Source: Crambe crambe (Eukaryota > Porifera > Demospongiae > Poecilosclerida > Crambeidae). Taken from it: a DNA stretch of 64,000 nt. Where the stretch lies: the NCBI GenBank assembly GCA_963924555.1, contig OZ004583.1, positions 5,055,501-5,119,500 of the forward strand, read 5' to 3'. Position numbers and translations under genes: made by a program. The notes under the pieces are model-generated. The model saw nothing but the letters and a program-made list of their open reading frames with translations, ran no database searches and was not told the DNA's origin. Below are positions 45,665 through 56,241 of this stretch, piece by piece (position 1 is the first letter of the stretch; each line of letters starts with the position of its first letter).

Positions 45665-45880
45665 ATTCCCAAGATCTCAGACTCCGCCCCACCAGTAACT
45701 TCCCAGATGGATGAAGATCCAGATTTTGACAATGATTACCTACTCTATCCAGAAATGGAAACAGAAGCAACAACCAGTTTACGCCAAATCCCAGACCCAG
45801 CAGCTACCGGACTCCTCAACCAAGAAACTGAAGAAGAAGAAGATGATGATAACGAACGTGATGTGAGTTTGCTAATAAAC
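45665..45880 (+). CDS. Acidic exon inserted in a conserved repeat
   Basis: The frame MSIPKISDSAPPVTSQMDED, then DFDNDYLLYPEMETEAT, then NQETEEEEDDDNERD ends at a GTGAGTTTGC donor. The flanks (TTTTCATTATGTCT upstream; GTGAGTTTGCTAATAAACTT downstream) are contiguous at 52360-52410 apart from a 15-bp piece, so this exon sits precisely against a conserved donor. An acceptor-like CCAAGATCTCAG is at 45669-45680. An acidic, disordered segment of unknown function. Confidence 0.45.
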
Positions 45881-46574
45881 TTGGCTTCATATACTTTAGG
45901 AATGGACAGCTGATGACTGTTTCACACAATTGAATGTATTGTGCCTCATTATCTATCAGAACCGTTGTTCAGTTGTTCATTAAATTTGCAAAACTTTAAT
46001 GAAGCAAAACTACACTCATGGAAAGAAGCTGAGACAAACGCAACATTCTTATTCTCAAATAATACTTAGCAACCACACGAATATTCTGTAAGTGTCAAAA
46101 ATAATATTATTAGTCCTCTACCCCATTAGATGCCCACCATTGTTTGTTAAAATGATATCTCTTATGTAATGGCTCACTCACATGCTCTTTCATATCCCCA
46201 AATATGGCTTCATGCCATGCCATGGCTAAGTGAATTAATTAATGTATTAATTCTAAGATTCAAGCCACAGTATAAAGGCGACTTGTGAAAAATTGGGGCA
46301 TAGAGATAGGTCAATTGGTAGATGGCTAAAAATTTTAAATTAAATTATCTCATTCATGGATTTTCCTCCTCAGTATGTCTTTCAGGCACATGTATGATGC
46401 TATCTAACTTGATCAAGACATGGAACAAGATTTTATTTCCAGCACTCTGCCAATTTGTAATTAATCCTTGCCATTCTGATGCCGCTGTAGTACTTTGACA
46501 AATTTAAGTTTGGAAATGACAAACATCAAGTTTGGAAACTAGATAAGCCTGCCTTAATTAGACACTCCTGCTTT

Positions 46575-46678
46575 CTACTTGTTGATGATCTCTCTTTTCC
46601 AACACAAAACACCTTCTATGTTCAATCTGATCTGGGGGATCATGGCTCCCTTCTTGACCTGTCCTTTGCACAGACAGT

Positions 46679-46709
<31 letters not shown>

Positions 46710-46945
46710 ACTCTTGATAGGTATATTGTTAGCCTCTTTGCATTCTATTAGGGATTGTTTCATGGCAAGGCTTACAAAACGGTTTGTAGCAATCCATAGA
46801 ATTAGCTATTCCATGATTACCAAAGAAGAAAAAAGTAAGTGATATTCACCTTCTTCCATAATAGCTGCTTCACAAAATTGGAATTCAGTAGTTTACAGAT
46901 TTTGGTTGAGGGGGAAGTACAAATTTGGAGATAGATGAGTTTACA
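46575..46945. repeat. (CT)n-containing dispersed block, copy 2
   Basis: TTCAATCTGATCTGGGGGAT, CTTGACCTGTCCTTTGCACA, a CT run at about 46679-46704 and GGCAAGGCTTACAAAACGG match 24798-25085 and 52415-52690. The left part (46565-46612) also matches 31300-31360, just upstream of Penelope copy A. Confidence 0.8.
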
Positions 46946-47635
46946 AACATAAGAATGTGGGTGACAACCTTGTTGAAACTGATTGTATATCTTTTTTTTA
47001 GCAAAGCATCTAAATGAGGGGATGGGAAATGCTACAAAGCAACCTTGTCAAAACTGATTGCATACCTTTTTTAGCAAACACCCTAGGAAAAGAAATTAAC
47101 TGAGTACAAATTTGGAGATGAATGAGTTTATAAATGTAAGCTAGTATCCCCAGGACGTAGGTTTACAGATTTTGGTTGAGGGGAAGTACAAATTTGGAAC
47201 AAAGAGCCCTTGAGAGAATTCTAGTAGCAAAAATAAGGACCATAACGAAGAAGATTTTAACAGCTTCCCTTGGTTGCTCCTCCAAAAGAGTTTACAAATG
47301 TAAGGTAGTATCCCCAGACGTAGACAAGGAACTACTAACATCTCAACTGTGAGCACATTTTTAAAGAAAGACTTGGTGTTCATTAGGAAAACTATTAGCT
47401 ACAATGAAAAAAGAAGAAAAATGTTTATTATAGAGGCATTAAAAAAGAGTAGCAGCTATTGTCACTTATTATCATCATTGTAATGCCTAAATGAAAAAAA
47501 AATGGAGTAAATATTTACCCATGAAAACAAATTTAAATGAAGAGCAAAGATCCAAATTCATGAAAGAACAAGATGCCAGAAAATCTAAGATGCCAGCATT
47601 ATCGAAATGCCAGGAAATTCAATACTATGACAACA

Positions 47636-47893
47636 AGTGAGTGCAAAAAATTTCTTCTAAATAAAAAGGTTAAGTAGGGATAGCCTAAAATCTAACTGGG
47701 CTATATAATGTACTGCAGCCTCATATGAAAACAATCCCTACATTTACATTCACTACCTATAGCTAGCTATGGCAGTTGTAAAAGTAGGGATTGTTTTCAT
47801 ATGAGGCTGCAGTACATTATATAGCCCAGCTAGATTTTAAGCTATCCCTACTTAACCTTTTTATTTAGAAGAAATTTTTTGCGCTCACTTGTT
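47636..47893. mobile_element. Fold-back element 1 (near-perfect palindrome)
   Basis: Arms of about 105 bp (left starts GTGCAAAAAATTTCTTCTAA; right ends TTTAGAAGAAATTTTTTGCG) flank a spacer of about 40 bp with CCTATAGCTAGCTATGG. The arms match except for two or three positions. Transcribed, it would give a long double-stranded hairpin. No ORF. Confidence 0.9.
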
Positions 47894-49128
47894 TCTATCC
47901 TTTTTTCTTAGTGCTTGAAGTTGAATGTAAGTTTGTGTATGTAAAGAATTGAGTGACAGTATTGACTGTCACTTCAACTGAGAGTATGCATGCAGTGATT
48001 ATTAATTTGACATGAGTCTACAGTACTATAGTCTATACAAAGCCAGCTCTATATAAACCTTATCTTTTTTTCTTTTGTAGGTACATACACAGTCTCTGGT
48101 TGAAGAATTTGTTTAGCTATTTAAGTTTTGTCTATTATTTAATATAAAACTTTATAGCAACAGCAATGTAGCTAGGCATGGTGAAGTGAGCTGACTACAC
48201 TACAGTCAAGTACTGGCTATGAGCATCTGTACTGTAATTCAGCAAGGAGTGACTGAAAATAGCTAGCTAAACGAAGACCTACGTGGCTCCGCCCATAAGC
48301 CCCGCCCCCTACCGACGTGCGCTTCAAAATGGCATCGAAAGATTAGCTAATGTTCCGAGTGCTCGAATAGTGAAGTAGAGCCTTAGTCAAAACTAATAGC
48401 AAAAGATCAGCCTCTAGGTGCCGCTCTAACAGATGGCAAAAGCAGAATTTTGATGACTATAGCCAGTAAGTCGGTACGTCGATCTTATACATTATTATTA
48501 TGAGTGCAAAAAATTTCTTCTAAATAAAAAGGTTAAGTAGGGATAGCCTAAAATCTAACTGGGCTATATAATGTACTGCAGCCTCGTATGAATACAATCC
48601 CTACATTTACATCCACTACCTATAGCTAGCTATAGCAGTTGTAAAAGTAGGGATTGTATTCATACGAGGCTGCAGTACATTATATAGCCCAGCTAGATTT
48701 TAGGCTATCCCTACTTAACCTTTTTATTTAGAAGAAATTTTTTGCACTCACTTGTTTCTATCCTTTTTTCTTAGTTCTTGAAGTTGAATATTAGTTTGTG
48801 TATGTATAAAAGAATTGAGGGTGAGCACTGTAATTCAGCAAGGAGTGACTGGAACATCATCAGATAAGAATAAATAGCTAGCTAAACGAGACCTAGCTAA
48901 GCTTAGCCTAAACTTAAGAAGCTTACGTGGCTCCGCCCATAACCCCGCCCCCTACCGACATGCGCTTCAAAATGGCGTCGAAAGATTAAGCTAGTGTTCC
49001 GAGTGCTCGAATAGTGAAGTAGAGCCTTAGTCAAAACTAATAGCAAAAGATCAGCCTCTAGGTGCCGCTCTAACAGATGGCCAAAGCAGAATTTTGATGA
49101 CTATAGCCAGTAAGCCGGTACGTCGATC

Positions 49129-49140
<12 letters not shown>
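47894..49140. repeat. Tandem duplication that includes the fold-back elements
   Basis: The sequence after each palindrome is also repeated: TTTCTATCCTTTTTTCTTAG, CAGCAAGGAGTGACTG, CTACGTGGCTCCGCCCATAA, CTTCAAAATGGC and CAGCCTCTAGGTGCCGCTCT occur in both 47894-48490 and 48753-49130. The second copy is shorter by an internal deletion. Unit length is about 0.86 kb in the first copy and 0.63 kb in the second. A (TTA)n tract at 49129-49158 ends it. Confidence 0.85.
48500..48752. mobile_element. Fold-back element 2 (near-perfect palindrome)
   Basis: A second copy of the palindrome, 97-98% identical to element 1. It differs from element 1 at matching positions in both arms (CTCGTATGAATACAATCCC and its complement, against CTCATATGAAAACAATCCC and its complement), so each copy remains self-complementary. 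Confidence 0.9.
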
Positions 49141-49159
<19 letters not shown>

Positions 49160-49162
49160 CCT

Positions 49163-49638
49163 TATTATAAAGAAAAAGAACAAAAGTCAATTTTAGACAT
49201 CGTTTTTTTCTCATGTTAGCGAATGAATTTTTGGTCTTTGAACATTCTCCTCTCTTCTTTGTAGATGTAATAATTCACTGTAGCCTTCTGAGAACCTGTA
49301 GAGTAAGGGTAGAAGAGAAAGAAGAGTTTTTAGTTTATACAGTCTTATGACCTTTGACCCGCCATCCCTACTTAGAGAGTGCTAGCGCACTCTCTGATTA
49401 TTATAAAGAAAAAGAACAAAAGTCAATTTTAGACATCGTTTTTTTCTCATGTTAGCGAATGAATTTTTGGTCTTTGAACATTCTCCTCTCTTCTTTGTAG
49501 ATGTAATAATTCACTGTAGCCTTCTGAGAACCTGTAGAGTAAGGGTAGAAGAGAAAGAAGAGCTTTTAGTTTATACAGTCTTATGACCTTTGACCCGCCA
49601 TCCCTACTTAGAGAGTGCTAGCGCACTCTCTGATAATA
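49163..49638. repeat. Tandem pair of 237-bp units ending in a short palindrome
   Basis: Two units, TTATAAAGAAAAAGAACAAA through AGAGAGTGCTAGCGCACTCTCT, are identical except for about one base (GTTTTTAG versus GCTTTTAG). Each ends with the palindrome AGAGAGTGC-TAGC-GCACTCTCT preceded by CATCCCTACTT. The same ending, slightly changed, is at 59283-59316. Confidence 0.95.
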
Positions 49639-49651
49639 AAGATGCCAAATA

Positions 49652-50070
49652 CACTGACACACATCACAAATTAATGTTATTGCACAAATCCAGTGCCACA
49701 TCCTCCAATACCTGCACCCTCAACAAGGACCAGTAACACACTGTATTGCATACTGAAACACATCACAAATATTATTGCACAAATCCAGTGCCACATCCTC
49801 CAACACCTGCACCCCCAACAGGGACCAATCCAGTGCCACATCCTCCGATACCTGCACCCCCAACAGGGACCAGTAATACACTGTATTGCATACTGACACA
49901 TATCACAAATGTTATTGCACAAATCCAGTACCACATCCTCCAACACCTGCACCCCCAATAGGGAAGTAACATTCAATTTCTGCAGATCAAGTAACGAACC
50001 CGGTATCACCTGCACACATCACCAAAGGCAATCAATCCAGTATCCCATTGCCATATCCCTTCCCAGCCAT
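49652..50070. repeat. Minisatellite, about 95-bp unit, array 2
   Basis: About three to four units with AATCCAGTGCCACATCCTCC and CCAACAGGGACCAGTAA, followed by CAAGTAACGAACCC and CCATATCCCTTCCC, the same flank as in family A at 28770-28860. It therefore appears to be an expanded part of a family A element. Confidence 0.9.
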
Positions 50071-50229
50071 TATTCTTGAAAGTATCCAAATGGATGCATT
50101 TGGATACATGGTTACTTTTGTATCCGGATACAAAGTATTGTGGATGGACGGCCTCCACGTGAGGTTTGACCCATAAAGTGCCATGTAGGGGAATTCTGTT
50201 GGGTATAGCTATTACGTAGGATTGATGTA

Positions 50230-51511
50230 ACTAGGAGTGAATTATACACGTTTTTTGGGGTGAACTTAGCAATGGGGATACATAAATTGCCCAGAATAGG
50301 GGATATTTGGACCAGGGATGGGTTACTAGGAATACCAGAGGTGCAGAAGCACATGACAAGGACTAGATTTTGGCAAATATGGTCCAATCTGCATGTTGTA
50401 GATGATGATAAAGTGTCCCCAAGTGATACCGGTTTGACCCGTAAATTTCAGCCAGTATTAGAAGTTCTTTCCAGTACCTTTTAAGCAATTATTCTCCTGG
50501 TCAGGAACTTTCTGTGGATGAGGCCATGGTTAAATACAAGGGCCGTGCTAGGGGGAAGGTGTGCATGCCAAAAAAAAAGGATTTAAAATATGGTGCTGCT
50601 GCTGTTCGTGCTGTGGGTATCTGTGCACATTTCGAGTGTATCTGGGAAAGCCCACTGATCCGATGACAGGAAAACGTGTAGCAGAGAAGGGTTTAGTTAT
50701 AAAGGTAGTTCAAGATCTAGTTAGACCCTTTACCAATTTAAACCATGTGTTGTACTGTGATAATTTCTATTCTAGTGGGCCTCTTGTGAAGTGGTTGGCT
50801 GAATGTCACATATATTTCGCAGGAACAATTAAGCAGAGGGCATGTGGATTTCCCGAGAGTTTAAAGGGCATTAAGCCACCAGCAGGTGGCTATGTAGCAG
50901 AAACAGTTAAAGAAAAGGAGGGTGACAAAATAGTGAACAAGACGTGCTATTATGTCTTCCATGACCGTAAGGTAGTGTCCTTAGTTTCAAATGTATTTCC
51001 CAAACATATGGAGGATAAAGTTCCTAGGGTACAAAAAGGTGTCCTTCGGTATCAATCTGTCCCCCCAGTCTTGCCAGCTTACAATAAGTTCATGGGAGGT
51101 GTTGACCGTCTTAGCCAGCTTAGAAAGACCTATGGCTATGATAGGAAATCCAAGAGGTACTGGTTGCGCCCATTCTTTCAGTTTCTTGACTACGCAGTTG
51201 ATAATGCTTTTATTTTGTATAAGCACAACTGCACTTACTATAAGCAGACCCCCATAAAGTTATTGGATTTTAGGCTGCGATTGGTTCACCTCTTGTTGAG
51301 GCAGAGTAGGTGTAGAAAGAGGTTGGCCTCTAGAGACTATAGCATGGAGGAGGATCCCAAAGGTTCATGTCGTCTCGTTAGGTCCATTGATGTAGATTTG
51401 AAAAGGGGTAGATGTTGTCAGTGTGTGCTGAAGAACAGGAACCCAGTGAGATTTACATCATTTGCATGTTCTTTTTGTAAAGTTCGGCTGTGCAAAGATT
51501 ACTTGCTTTGA
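50230..51511 (+). pseudogene. piggyBac-type transposase, two frameshifts
   Basis: The first frame gives FFGVNLAMGIHKLPRIGDIW, then GIPEVQKHMTRTRFWQIWSN and KFQPVLEV (to about 50465). A second frame gives YSPGQELSVDEAMVKYKGR and KVCMPKKK. After the A9 run at 50571-50579 a third frame of 310 codons continues GFKIWCCCCSCCGYLCTFRV, VLYCDNFYSSGPLVKWL, YNKFMGGVDRLSQL and YWLRPFFQFLDYAVDNAFILY. It ends with a cysteine-rich C-terminus (CCQCVL, FACSFCKVRLCKDY). The acidic triad of the family is present as D in SVDEAM, D in YCDNF and D in GGVDR. This is the DDD transposase of TTAA-targeting cut-and-paste elements. The frame changes are at about 50465 and at the A-run. The N-terminus before FFGVN is missing or replaced, probably by the family A repeat that ends at about 50070. 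Confidence 0.85.
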
Positions 51512-51768
51512 CGAATTTCACCAGTTTTGAACTACTTATGTTATTCTTTTGTTATTCTTTGAAAATAATTGTTTGTAATGATCACTTTTTTATCAGTTAG
51601 TGACATCCTAGGGGTGGGTTGTGATGTGAGGTGTATGATAGTGACTAGTGCCAGTAATGACATTAGAGTAGTTACTAGTGCCAAGAACTCCATTAGGTGT
51701 GAGTGTGAGCAATTAGAAGTGGATGTAGGTGATTTTTGGAACTCACATTAGGGATGCTACTTTTCTTA

Positions 51769-52203
51769 ACCCTTTGCCTAACAAAAGCGTGCAATTTTGC
51801 ACATTAGTCGTTTAAATGGGAAAACTCGCTTAAATAGATGTAAAATTGGAATTGGCGGCATTTGGCGGCCTTATCTATCTCAAAAAATCTCTGAGAACAA
51901 TAGAGCGGTCAAATCGGAACTTTGAAGTGATGAGTCATAAGTGGTTTCACTTTGATCTTTGCTTTCAACACTTTTTTTTTTAAGAAGACACAGGAGGGCA
52001 TGGTGAGTGTCTTGGGTGACGAGTGGATCCAGCTCAGGCTCTGTCTACTGAGAACGGAGACTTGAAGAGGCTGCAAGGGACTGGAGCACTATAGTGGGCG
52101 TGGCCTATCGGTTGCCAAGCATAAATGCGACTCTTGGCGTGACGATCCCTGCCCATTCGATTTTGATTTCAAAATCTACACTGCTATTGCAGGCTAAGGG
52201 TTA
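51769..52203. mobile_element. Possible piggyBac-type MITE
   Basis: The left end TTAACCCTTTGCCTAAC and the reverse complement of the right end ATAACCCTTAGCCTGCA form a 17-bp inverted repeat with four or five mismatches. The target site would be TTAA on the left and TTAT on the right. Ends of the form CCCTTTGCC next to TTAA are usual for piggyBac elements. It has no ORF of note and lies about 260 bp downstream of the transposase stop, so the right end could instead be the end of the piggyBac element itself. Confidence 0.4.
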
Positions 52204-52254
52204 TGATCAAATCTTTCTGGGGTGCAAAATTTTGTTCTGGATTGCAAAATGTTA

Positions 52255-52690
52255 CAGCAACGATAAAGAAAATGATGATTTGGTGGAATATCATATTTCA
52301 AGGCAAACGACATCTAGCCCACAACATAGCAACTATCACTGGTGTGATAAGAAATTACTTTTCATTATGTCTGTTACTACCTTGAAGGTGAGTTTGCTAA
52401 TAAACTTGCAATTATGTTCAATCTGATCTGGATGGCTCCCTTCTTGACCTGTCCTTTGCACAGACAGTTTTCTCTCTCTCTCTTGAAAGGCCTTCTTTGC
52501 ATTCTATTGGGGACTGTTTAATGGCAAGGCTTACAAAACGGATTGTAGCAATCCCATTCCATGGTTACCAAAGAAGGAAAAAGTAAGTGATATCCACCTT
52601 CTTCCACAATAGCTACTTCACAAAATTGGAATTCAGTAGTTTACATATTTCGGTTGAGGGGAAAGTACGAATTTGGAGACTTTAACTGCC
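52255..52690. repeat. (CT)n-containing dispersed block, copy 3
   Basis: AACATAGCAACTATCACTGG, TTTTCATTATGTCTGTTACT, GTGAGTTTGCTAATAAACTT, a short CT run at about 52470-52483 and TTTGGAGACTTTAAC match 24650-25085 and 46610-46940. This copy has the shortest CT run and no added exon. Confidence 0.8.
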
Positions 52691-53761
52691 TTGAAAGGAG
52701 TAAATATTGATCTCCTTTCACAGCCATTAATATAATTAATGCTGCATGCGCGTGCGCATCTGTCAACGTGCCACGGTTGTGCAGTTCATTGGGCGTTTCC
52801 AATCCCGTAAAACCTCATATCTATGATTCCACCTACTAAAAAGTGGATGCTGGGAAAGTCAAACAGCAACATTACCATCTCAATTGTCCCCATGAAACAA
52901 AAGGGAGGCCTAAACCTGGCATTTCAGTATTTCAGTTCATTATACCAATTGCTTTATATATTTAAAGAATTGAACTGATTACAATTAATGATTATTCGTC
53001 GCAATCATTATCTCATAAAATGGGCGGGGCCACTATAAATTAACAGTTCTCCTCATGACTGCTCATACACCTGCACAGGGGTATGGTCACTTGATGGCAT
53101 CCACTATATAAATCACTACATCACATTTGCGCTGCATAAACTCGTCACCCATACTCTCTTCCCTCAAGCAAGACATACCATCTCGATAATTATAATGCCA
53201 AAATAAATATGCTCTAGTAACACTACTACAGACACACAGTTACAAAGTTAGTAAATGCTGTATAACTAAGTGATGATACTAGTAATTTACCCATGAAAAC
53301 AAACTTTACAATTTAAAGATGCCAGAATATAAAAGCATTATTAAGAGAACAAAAATGCCACTAAATCAAAGCATTCCTGTTGAGTGCTTATATATACTAG
53401 GCCTTGGAGCAGTTACAGAGAGATAGCAAGGAGTATGAGAGGCAACTACAACTGGCTCCAACAATGCAGAGAAACATAGAAGCCAAAAGATAGACAACTT
53501 CAACTGCAGCAGGGAAACAAAGGTGAAGGACAGACAGCTCCGACAGCAGCAGGGAGACATAGAGGTGAAGGACAGACAGCTCCAATGGCAGCACATTATG
53601 CTCAAACTATTAGCTATTAATTTATTATGCTCATGTGTATAAAGTTATTATGCCAGGTTATACTTATGCATTAGTACTATTGACCTTTGACCTCAGTAAT
53701 CACTAATGAATAGATTTAATTTTGTAAACAAAGAATAAGATGGGTTATTTAACATCACAAA

Positions 53762-54076
53762 GTGATGAACAATGGAGTTCCACTTCCAGGGTGTGTGGGA
53801 AAAGATTATGTAAAGCAAAAGGCAGAGCTCAAGTGCATCAGTGTAGTGATCATCTACTGGCTTTTTGGGATGGATGTGAGCAAGGATAGAGAGTATTTTC
53901 CACAGAAGTTTTATAATCCTTGCTACGCTGCCATGAAACAAGCATCACAGGCTTGGAAGGATGGGATGATCTATGCTCACACTACCACCCCTTTTGTTTG
54001 GACAGAGTACACACATATAAACATAACTTTTGAGATTATTACTTGGGGGAAAACAACATTCAACAGGTTATTTTGA
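53762..54076 (+). other. Open frame in the insertion, unassigned
   Basis: A 105-codon open frame reading GVPLPGCVGKDYVKQKAEL, VVIIYWLFGMDVSKDREYF and QASQAWKDGMIYAHTT. Composition is protein-like, but the opposite-strand frame at 54068-54595 just beyond is longer. No family was recognised and no splice sites were assigned. Confidence 0.25.
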
Positions 54077-54595
54077 AAGCCTCATTTGAGGTGGTGGCAA
54101 AGATAACAGGCACAGAGGCCGGCAACCTGGAGAGAGACCAAGGGCATTGATGCAGAATATACAGGACATTGCAACACTGTCACTACTTCTAGCAGACGAG
54201 ATAATCCCAGTGACTTCAATATCCATCACGGAGAAACTTTGCTTCCTTGACAGACCACTTGAGTTCGCTTGCGGTGCCATCATCTGTTTTAACTGGTGCA
54301 GCAAGTGAATATAGATTTCGACAATGTCAATGAAAAGTTCACCACCCCTATTAAACTCCACTAAATGCCACAACATACACACACAAGCTGATGAGTACGC
54401 TAACACCTCGACAGAAATAATGGAATCATTACTGAAGTCCTCTTTCAAGTTTGTCACCCTCTCTTTGTAGGGTATACAGAGCCTTTCATGGTCGAGAGTG
54501 TAATGTAAAGGATAACATATGTGCAGTTCTGAACTGCCCACATCATTTAAAATTAAACAGGAAAAGAAATATTGTCCTAAATTTATAGTGTGCAC
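54068..54595 (-). CDS. Hypothetical 175-aa ORF
   Basis: The longest minus-strand frame of the region, inside the 1.5-kb insertion. It reads HICYPLHYTLDHERLCIPYK, ERVTNLKEDFSNDSIISVEV, then a hydrophobic helical stretch SACVCMLWHLVEFNRGGELF and DIVEIYIHLLHQLKQMM, then a polar end with SGLSRKQSFSV. It may be an internal exon of a larger protein. The predicted ATG at its start is not convincing. Function unknown. Confidence 0.35.
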   Translation of the reverse strand: MHTINLGQYFFSCLILNDVGSSELHICYPLHYTLDHERLCIPYKERVTNLKEDFSNDSIISVEVLAYSSACVCMLWHLVEFNRGGELFIDIVEIYIHLLHQLKQMMAPQANSSGLSRKQSFSVMDIEVTGIISSARSSDSVAMSCIFCINALGLSPGCRPLCLLSLPPPQMRLSK

Positions 54596-55889
54596 AGGTG
54601 CTTATGTGTGACAGGGGCGGCTCCTAATACAAAATCAAAGTTTACTAACAAAAAATTAATTTGGTGCTTTTTCCCCATATGTCTGACTAGTATCTCCACA
54701 CTAGAAGCAAAAACTTTAATTTGGGTGGGCATTAATTAGAATTAAGCGGCCATTCTATGGCAGAAATGAAGTAAGCTTAACAAGCAGTTGAGGGAATAAA
54801 GTATTTCTCGAGCCGATACTCTCACTTAGCAATCATGGAGTGGTGGTTCCAAGTATTGTAATGCTTACCACCCAAGCACTTGTACATTACAATTGGAGCA
54901 CATACACAAGATATAAACAGTCATGGCCTGAGAGTTAGCTCACTCTTTCAACTATATACAAAGATATTACTATTACCAATGTAAAGTTAAGGATGATCAA
55001 GATATGGAGCTTTACAGATACTTAAGGATAGATAAGACTAATGGAATGCCCGACATATCAACTCAAGAGGCAGGTCTAAGGAATTGCCTCACCAACCCCT
55101 CAATGTGGACCCCTCCAATATCAACTGAGAGCCAGATATCTCGATCAAATAATATGATAGTAAATCATACATTAGCTGCACATTACGCACTCTTACCTTG
55201 AATAAGTCCACATATTAGCATGCGCAATAACTTTGAATGATAAAATACACTACTACACTATTATGTAACTAGGTCTGTACAACTAGGAAAAAGTATTTCA
55301 CTTAGTATCTACCATCTACCTATTCCTTAATTAACAACATGACTGATCTCTGAAGGTGCCAATTTTACCTATCATCACATAACAATAAACAAAATAATTG
55401 GCTCCAAGATATCAGTGATGTGGTGTTATGGCTACTATATTCATACGCAACAGGAGTAGTAGTAGGATTCGAGTGACGTCCACGACACCAGATAATTCAT
55501 ATTAACTAGAATAAAATGATTAATTAATCTACCAATAAAAGTTACAAAACTCTGGTTCAAAAAGAAACACATGCACAGTAGTTGAACTCTAAGCTTCAAG
55601 TACACAAGTGTCAGTAACATGAAACAAGCATGCAAACATGGTTCAGACATCACTAGCACTGTGCAGCTGCTCTAAGCAGTCAAGCACAAGATTTAGACAT
55701 CCCAGTACTAATTGGCCACAACTAGGAATGTACTACTGATACAAGTATCAGGCAATAAGGCTGCACAGCTGTTCTTCTCACACACAATTAAAATAGCATT
55801 GAAAGACAGGGATGCCAGGTTGAGACCATATCCCCCATAGATGAAAGTTAGACTATACGCTGTGAAAAATCCTAAAAGTCTGTAAAGGA

Positions 55890-56200
55890 ATACATTATGA
55901 TCTGTACATGGGGCTGAGAATTTTGCTGTACAGGAGCTAAGACTTTGAGTTAGCTGTAGCTATATGAATTTACCTTTCTCAGAATGACAGTGCTAGCCAC
56001 CCTGGCCATCCCTATTCATGGTGGTCTTATGAGACTTCGTGTACTGAGCCATAGAAAGAAGAGACATCATCCCAGGCCCGGTCAGGTCAGTAAGGAGTAA
56101 CCAGAGCCAGCTGCCAAGGGAAAGATAAATTTTTATACGTCACAGTTTCGTAAGGTAAACCTACCAAGAACGTTTCAGTAGACAACAGCTTTCTCATATG
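55890..56200 (+). repeat. Dispersed repeat, partner of 35880-36180
   Basis: GGAATACATTATGATCTGTA, GGTCAGTAAGGAGTAACCAG and GTAAACCTACCAAGAACGTT are reverse complements of segments at 35880-36180. Similarity is about 80% by eye. Confidence 0.65.
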
Positions 56201-56241
56201 CAAAACCAAGCCGGGGACGCTCAACACAACTCATGTTCACA

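Larger units (their letters stand above)
52820..55060. repeat. Dispersed repeat family A, copy split by an insertion
   Basis: The parts at 52820-53230 and 54750-55060 match the continuous copy at 29030-29670 on the two sides of one point. The sequence between (about 53235-54745) is therefore an insertion of about 1.5 kb into this element, or a deletion from the other copy. Confidence 0.7.

Noticed and set aside
51211-51511. Idea that the piggyBac C-terminal Cys-rich tail is a separate host gene
   Set aside because: It is in frame with the transposase core, and such cysteine-rich C-termini are normal for the family.
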